Below, piece by piece: positions 60,298-64,000 of a stretch of DNA of 64,000 bases. The position numbers and the translations under genes were made by a program. The stretch lies in NCBI RefSeq assembly GCF_000430725.1, contig NZ_KE387209.1:2415-66414 (forward strand), written 5' to 3'. The first letter of the stretch is position 1. Every line of letters starts with the position of its first letter. Under the pieces are notes generated by a model. The model searched no databases and was not told the origin of the DNA. It saw only the letters and a list, made by a program, of their open reading frames with translations. The stretch comes from Azohydromonas australica DSM 1124. Lineage in GTDB: Bacteria > Pseudomonadota > Gammaproteobacteria > Burkholderiales > Burkholderiaceae_C.

Positions 60298-61539
60298 ATG
60301 AGCGTCTGTTTCCTTATGGGCGGTTCGCCGATTCAACCCGGTGACGCTGGATTTGAAGATGCGATTTCAGCCGCCTACGCGGCCAAGCAGAGGCCGCTGT
60401 GCCTGTGCCAGGATCCCGGCATCCCGATGTATATTGCGGCGATGGATCGCCACCATATCGTCAAGCGCATGCCCAATACGGGGAGTCAACACTCCCCTGA
60501 CTGCACATCGTTCGAACCCCCGGCTGAACTGTCAGGCTTTGGCGAGGTCGCAGGCGCAGCGATCATCGAAGACACCGATACAGGAGCCGTGGCGCTGAAA
60601 CTCGATTTCAGCCTTTCGAAGACAGTTGGCCGATCTGCACCCATGCTCGCCGGCCGCGAATCCCATACCGTCAGAACCGAAGGCGCCAAGCTGACATTGC
60701 GCGCACTGCTGCACTATCTCTGGGAGGAAGCCGGTTTGAATTCGTGGTCACCGGCCATGGAGGGCAAGCGCAGTTGGTACGTGGTGCGCCGGGAGTTGCT
60801 TGCGGCGGCAGCGACCAAATCCGTCAAGGGACATTCACTCGGCGACAAGCTCTTTGTTCCAGAGCCTTTCTCCCTGGAACACAAGCAGGAAATCGAGCGC
60901 CGGCGCACCGAGGCGCTTGCCCAGTTGTACGCCGTTGGCAGACGGCAAGAGTTGATGCTGCTGATCGGTGAGGCGAAGTCCGTCAACCCCGCGCGGTACG
61001 GATTCAAGGTGGTCGTCAAACACCTGCCGGACATGGCTTTCAACCTGGATGATCAAACCGCCCACCGCATGGCGAAGCGTTTCGGGGATGAATTGGCGTT
61101 GTGGAACGCCGATGAAAGCACGCACTTGATGATGGCCGCGACATTCGGGGTCGGCCCCGCCGGAATGATGGCCGTCAACGAAATGTCCTGCATGCTGACC
61201 TCTGCGGCATGGCTTCCCATCGACGGCCTCCACGACCAGCAGCTCGTGTGCTGCCTGGTTCGGGAAGGGCGCCGGTTCCGCCGGTGCCTGCGCTACAACC
61301 TCGCAGCGGACAGGCCCGTGGCAGTTGCGGTGGCCACCGACACGCGCCCGCGGCCGGTGGCCATGTACGTCGTCACACCGGGCGTGGAAGACGACTACCT
61401 GACGGCGCTGCGGGAGATGGCGCAACACAGCGAGTTTCCCGCCTGGTTCTGGCATGCAGGATGCGAGCCCTGCCCTGCGCTGCCTGCGATCAACGGCTTC
61501 GAGGCGGTCAACCACCCCGCCATGAAGGGCGAGGCTTGA
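60298..61539 (+). CDS. DUF1173-family protein of conjugative elements
   Basis: The protein has 413 residues from the ATG at 60298 with CAAGGAGA upstream. Features are a Cys-rich start (AKQRPLCLCQDPGIPMYIAA) and a zinc-like spacing of His/Cys (RHHIVKRMPNTGSQHSPDCT). Later come LTLRALLHYLWEEAGLNSW and a C-terminal FWHAGCEPCPALPAINGF. This matches my memory of DUF1173 proteins found beside conjugation genes on ICEs and plasmids. The function is unknown; a nucleic-acid or zinc role is suggested by the Cys/His pattern. It lies 75 bp after dotL in the same direction. Confidence 0.75.
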   Translation: MSVCFLMGGSPIQPGDAGFEDAISAAYAAKQRPLCLCQDPGIPMYIAAMDRHHIVKRMPNTGSQHSPDCTSFEPPAELSGFGEVAGAAIIEDTDTGAVALKLDFSLSKTVGRSAPMLAGRESHTVRTEGAKLTLRALLHYLWEEAGLNSWSPAMEGKRSWYVVRRELLAAAATKSVKGHSLGDKLFVPEPFSLEHKQEIERRRTEALAQLYAVGRRQELMLLIGEAKSVNPARYGFKVVVKHLPDMAFNLDDQTAHRMAKRFGDELALWNADESTHLMMAATFGVGPAGMMAVNEMSCMLTSAAWLPIDGLHDQQLVCCLVREGRRFRRCLRYNLAADRPVAVAVATDTRPRPVAMYVVTPGVEDDYLTALREMAQHSEFPAWFWHAGCEPCPALPAINGFEAVNHPAMKGEA

Positions 61540-61599
61540 AAGAGCCTGGTTGACCAGACCGAGAAAGGAGCTTCACAGCACCAATCTACGTTGCGCACA

Positions 61600-61806
61600 G
61601 GACAGCAAGGCCGACGTTGAAGTGCTTCTCCAGCTTCAACCTCTCGAAGCCGCAGCAGCAGACAACCCCGGGGTAGGGACGAAACGGGCTGCGGCGGGTG
61701 CCCCGTACGGGGTGCCACCCGGTGCGCAACACGGTCGAGGAGAGCGTGGCCGAAAAGGCCACCGTCACTGGAGCCCGTAAGGGCAGTATTTCAAGGAGCC
61801 GCCGCC
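61600..61806 (+). ncRNA. Putative omega-RNA (guide RNA scaffold) of the IscB element
   Basis: The ~200 bases directly before iscB contain a series of hairpins and no gene. They are GTTGAAG/CTTCAAC (61616-61622 with 61634-61640), the palindrome CCCCGTACGGGG at 61701-61712, GTGGCC/GGCCAC around GAAAA (61746-61762), and GCCC-GTAA-GGGC (61773-61784). IscB proteins are known to use such an upstream RNA, whose guide segment lies at its 5' end, outside the element. By that rule the guide would fall just before 61616. The exact ends are not determined. Confidence 0.65.
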
Positions 61807-63240
61807 ATGTCGGTGTTCGTGTTGGATCGCAGCAAGAAGCCGCTGATGCCATGCAGCGAGAAGCGCGCCAGGAAGCTGCTGACCGCGGGCCGTGCGCGGG
61901 TGCATCGCATGTACCCGTTCACGATCCGGCTGTTGGACCGCACGGCCGAGGATTCGGCGCTGCAGCCGCTGCGACTGTCCATCGACCCGGGCAGCAAGGC
62001 CACCGGGCTGGCGCTGTGCCGCGTCGAGGATCGGGTCGACGCCGACACCGGGGAGGCGGGTGAGCCGGCGCTGCACATCGTGGCATTGGTGGAGCTGGTG
62101 CATCGGGGGCAGGCGATCCGCGACAGCTTGCGCCGGCGCGCGATGCTGCGCCGCTCGCGCCGTGGCAGAAACACGCGCTACCGCGCGCCGCGCTTTGACA
62201 ACCGGGGCGGCAAGCGCACCGGCTGGCTGGCGCCGTCGCTCTTGCACCGCGTCGAGACCACGCTCACCTGGGTGCGCCGGCTGCGGCGGTGGGCGCCGGT
62301 CAGCGAGCTGGCGCAGGAGCTGGTGCGCTTTGACATGCAGCTCATGCAGGCGCGCGCCGCCGGGAAAGGCATCGAAGGCGTCGAGTACCAGCGCGGCGAG
62401 CTCGCCGGCTTCGAGGTGGGCGAGTACCTGCTGGCCAAGTGGGGCCGCAGGTGTGCCTACTGCGACGCCGAGGGCGTGCCGCTGGAGAAGGACCACATCG
62501 TGGCGCGCGCTCGCGGCGGCAGTGACCGGGTGAGCAACCTGGCGCTGGCGTGCCGGCCCTGCAACCGTGCCAAGGGCGCTCAGGACGTTGGCGAGTTCTT
62601 GGCGCATGCACCCGCACGGCTGGCGCGCATCCTGGCGCACGCCAAGGCACCGTTGAAGGACGCCGCTGCGGTCAACGCCACGCGCTGGCGGCTATTCAAT
62701 GACCTCAAGTCCACGGGCCTGCCACTGCAAACGGCTTCAGGCGGGCGCACGAAGTTCAACCGCACCCGCCTGGCCTTGCCCAAGACCCACGTGCTGGATG
62801 CCGCGTGCGTGGGCCGAGTCGGTGAGGTGCTGCGCACCGCGCAGCCGACGCTGCAGGTCCAATGCAATGGCCGCGGCTCGCGCAGCCGCACGCGGCTGGA
62901 TGCCCACGGCTTCCCGCGCGGTTACCTCATGCGCGAGAAGTCGGTTCTCGGTTTCCGCACGGGGGACATGGTGCACGCCACCGTGCCCGCCTCGTCCAGG
63001 AAGGCCGGTACCTGGGTGGGCCGCGTAGCCGTGCGTAGCAGCGGCAGCTTCAACGTGCAGACCGCAGCTGGCACCGTCCAGGGTATCAACCACAGGCACT
63101 GCCGCGTGCTCATGCGCGGCGACGGGTACGGCTACCAACTTGTAGCGCAGCACCGAAAGGAGAGCGGGTACAGGGACGGCGCTTCGCGCCGTGCGCTATC
63201 CCTCTTCGGCCTGAAGGCCGAGGTTTCCCGCGCCGTCTGA
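61807..63240 (+). CDS. iscB: IscB RNA-guided nuclease (IS200/IS605-associated)
   Basis: The protein has 477 residues. The N-terminal PLMP domain is visible (DRSKKPLMPCSEKRARKLL). RuvC-I is LSIDPGSKATGLAL with Asp60, followed by an Arg-rich bridge helix (RRRAMLRRSRRGRNTRYR). RuvC-II Glu is near residue 171 (ELVRFDMQ). The HNH domain has CAYCDAEGVPLEKDHIVAR and CRPCNRAKG with His230. RuvC-III is KTHVLDAACVG with His328 and Asp331. All catalytic residues are present, so it should be an active RNA-guided DNA nuclease, the ancestor type of Cas9. No tnpA is next to it. Two strong hairpins lie within the last 65 bases of the gene and may be the transposon right end. Confidence 0.93.
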   Translation: MSVFVLDRSKKPLMPCSEKRARKLLTAGRARVHRMYPFTIRLLDRTAEDSALQPLRLSIDPGSKATGLALCRVEDRVDADTGEAGEPALHIVALVELVHRGQAIRDSLRRRAMLRRSRRGRNTRYRAPRFDNRGGKRTGWLAPSLLHRVETTLTWVRRLRRWAPVSELAQELVRFDMQLMQARAAGKGIEGVEYQRGELAGFEVGEYLLAKWGRRCAYCDAEGVPLEKDHIVARARGGSDRVSNLALACRPCNRAKGAQDVGEFLAHAPARLARILAHAKAPLKDAAAVNATRWRLFNDLKSTGLPLQTASGGRTKFNRTRLALPKTHVLDAACVGRVGEVLRTAQPTLQVQCNGRGSRSRTRLDAHGFPRGYLMREKSVLGFRTGDMVHATVPASSRKAGTWVGRVAVRSSGSFNVQTAAGTVQGINHRHCRVLMRGDGYGYQLVAQHRKESGYRDGASRRALSLFGLKAEVSRAV

Positions 63241-63410
63241 TGAAGCTGCCGCAGATTTCCCCGACAGCACGCGGCACTGAAGCGGGTGAGGCCGGTTTTC
63301 GCTTCGATGCCGCGCGGGGGCGACGGATTGGCCGCAGATCTCTTCAGGCACGAGCTCAAGGCTGGAGCGATCGACAACGTGGTTGCCGACCGCATTCGCT
63401 TGGTGTGCTC

Positions 63411-63803
63411 TCAGCGCGTGGGCGCCGCTTGCGCTTGAGCCAGGAGCTCACGGAACAAATTGATGTGCCAGCGGAGTTTGCGCAGCGCGGAGGACGGATA
63501 GCCGGCGCGGCCGCCATCGCTTTGCGAACGGAGTTCTGCAACACGACTCTCGGAAAACCCCAGCGCGTACAGCGCCGCGTCGTCGCCGGCCTTGAGGCTC
63601 TTGTGCGCGGCGCGCATTACGCGCAGTGCCTCCTCGAGTCGGTGCAGTTCTTCGTTCAGGTGTTCGCAGTCACTGGCGTCCACTGTTGGAAGAGCGCGCA
63701 CCCTCTTGCGGACGCCTCCTCGTCGTACCCGCCGGTCATCCTTCACACGTTGCTTGGCAATGCTTTCACCGACCAAGGGGAAAGCAACTCGATAGACACG
63801 CAT
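63411..63803 (-). CDS. Hypothetical protein, 130 residues
   Basis: The ATG at 63803 follows a clear AAGGAG site. The chain is basic at the start (KQRVKDDRRVRRGGVRKRVR) and then helical (HLNEELHRLEEALRVMRAAH). It ends in SALRKLRWHINLFRELLAQA, which may form a coiled-coil or helical bundle. It has no signal peptide. It points back toward the IscB gene. I do not recognise a family; it may be a DNA-associated accessory protein of the element. Confidence 0.65.
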   Translation of the reverse strand: MRVYRVAFPLVGESIAKQRVKDDRRVRRGGVRKRVRALPTVDASDCEHLNEELHRLEEALRVMRAAHKSLKAGDDAALYALGFSESRVAELRSQSDGGRAGYPSSALRKLRWHINLFRELLAQAQAAPTR

Positions 63804-64000
63804 GGGTCACTCCTTGCGTCCTACAGCATGGCGACACGCTGCTTACCGCACCGGCACTACATCAAGGAATGCAAAAGCACTCCGCCGATGGAGCCACACT
63901 ATCCACTTAGGGAACGTTCCTGCGTTACCCGAAACCAACTTTTACTGCACCATGGAAGAACATCGGCACGTAATGTCGGTAGATGCGCATATGGCGGACG

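Noticed and set aside
61807..63240. Cas9 or a CRISPR locus
   Set aside because: The protein is 477 residues with a PLMP start, which is IscB. No repeat-spacer array is present anywhere in the window.
63241..63410. A short plus-strand frame after iscB (LAADLFRHELKAGAIDNVV)
   Set aside because: It has no start codon context, is about 45 residues and stops inside the next gene. It may be a fragment, but nothing supports a gene.
1..64000. tRNA or rRNA genes and a tRNA-type attachment site
   Set aside because: No cloverleaf or rRNA sequence was recognised by eye, and no duplicated tRNA 3' end was seen. A dedicated scan such as tRNAscan-SE over the window and its flanks would settle it.

Overview
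This is a GC-rich (mostly well above 60% G+C) betaproteobacterial window, most like a member of the Burkholderiales/Comamonadaceae. The evidence is the gene style and the presence of a D(-)-tartrate dehydratase, LysR regulators and Burkholderiales-type conjugation genes. Most of the window reads as an integrated conjugative element (ICE) or conjugative genomic island. It uses a Dot/Icm-like (type IVB, IncI/MPF-I class) secretion system.

Layout. Bases 1-1956 look like chromosome: the start of a tarD-like dehydratase and a divergent LysR regulator. A tyrosine recombinase follows at 2077-3771. Next comes a cargo or flank block at 3972-7533: LysR, aldo/keto reductase, a truncated MFS transporter, a decayed carboxymuconolactone decarboxylase and an alpha/beta hydrolase lipoprotein. 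From 8033 to 17796 is a DNA-handling and regulatory module: a protein with two related HTH repeats, a glutathione S-transferase, a HipB-like regulator coupled to a YkgJ cysteine-cluster protein, SWIB, HU with a lysine-rich tail, and a helicase IV homologue carrying a nuclease-like insertion.

From 18463 to 31620 a single tight operon encodes DotI, DotH, DotG, a TraP-like protein, DotE, DotP, DotN, DotO, TraW, TraX and DotA. An accessory island follows (31686-43117): a membrane protein, an IS630 transposase, a three-gene ABC-3C-type defence cassette with an Mrr-like nuclease component, remnants of NRPS and enoyl-reductase genes, a hipBA toxin-antitoxin pair and two unrecognised genes. From 43118 to 61539 conjugation genes resume: an HTH regulator divergent from a 2072-residue polyvalent protein, a small secreted protein, a TraB/GumN-type gene split by an IS5-family element, a double lytic transglycosylase, DotM, a DsbC-like protein, DotL and a DUF1173-like protein. 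An IscB nuclease with its upstream omega-RNA region and one further hypothetical gene close the window.

The most useful new observation is a 26-bp inverted repeat, TTCCG(T/C)AT-N10-(A/G)TACGGA(A/T). It occurs at 18463, 44437 and 55024, immediately upstream of the three conjugation transcription units, each time with the same 10-bp spacer. This suggests one regulon. The HTH gene at 43810-44370, divergent from one of the sites, is the prime candidate regulator. I did not find DotB, DotC, DotD, a relaxase, a distal attachment site or an oriT that I could prove, so the element probably continues to the right of the window.
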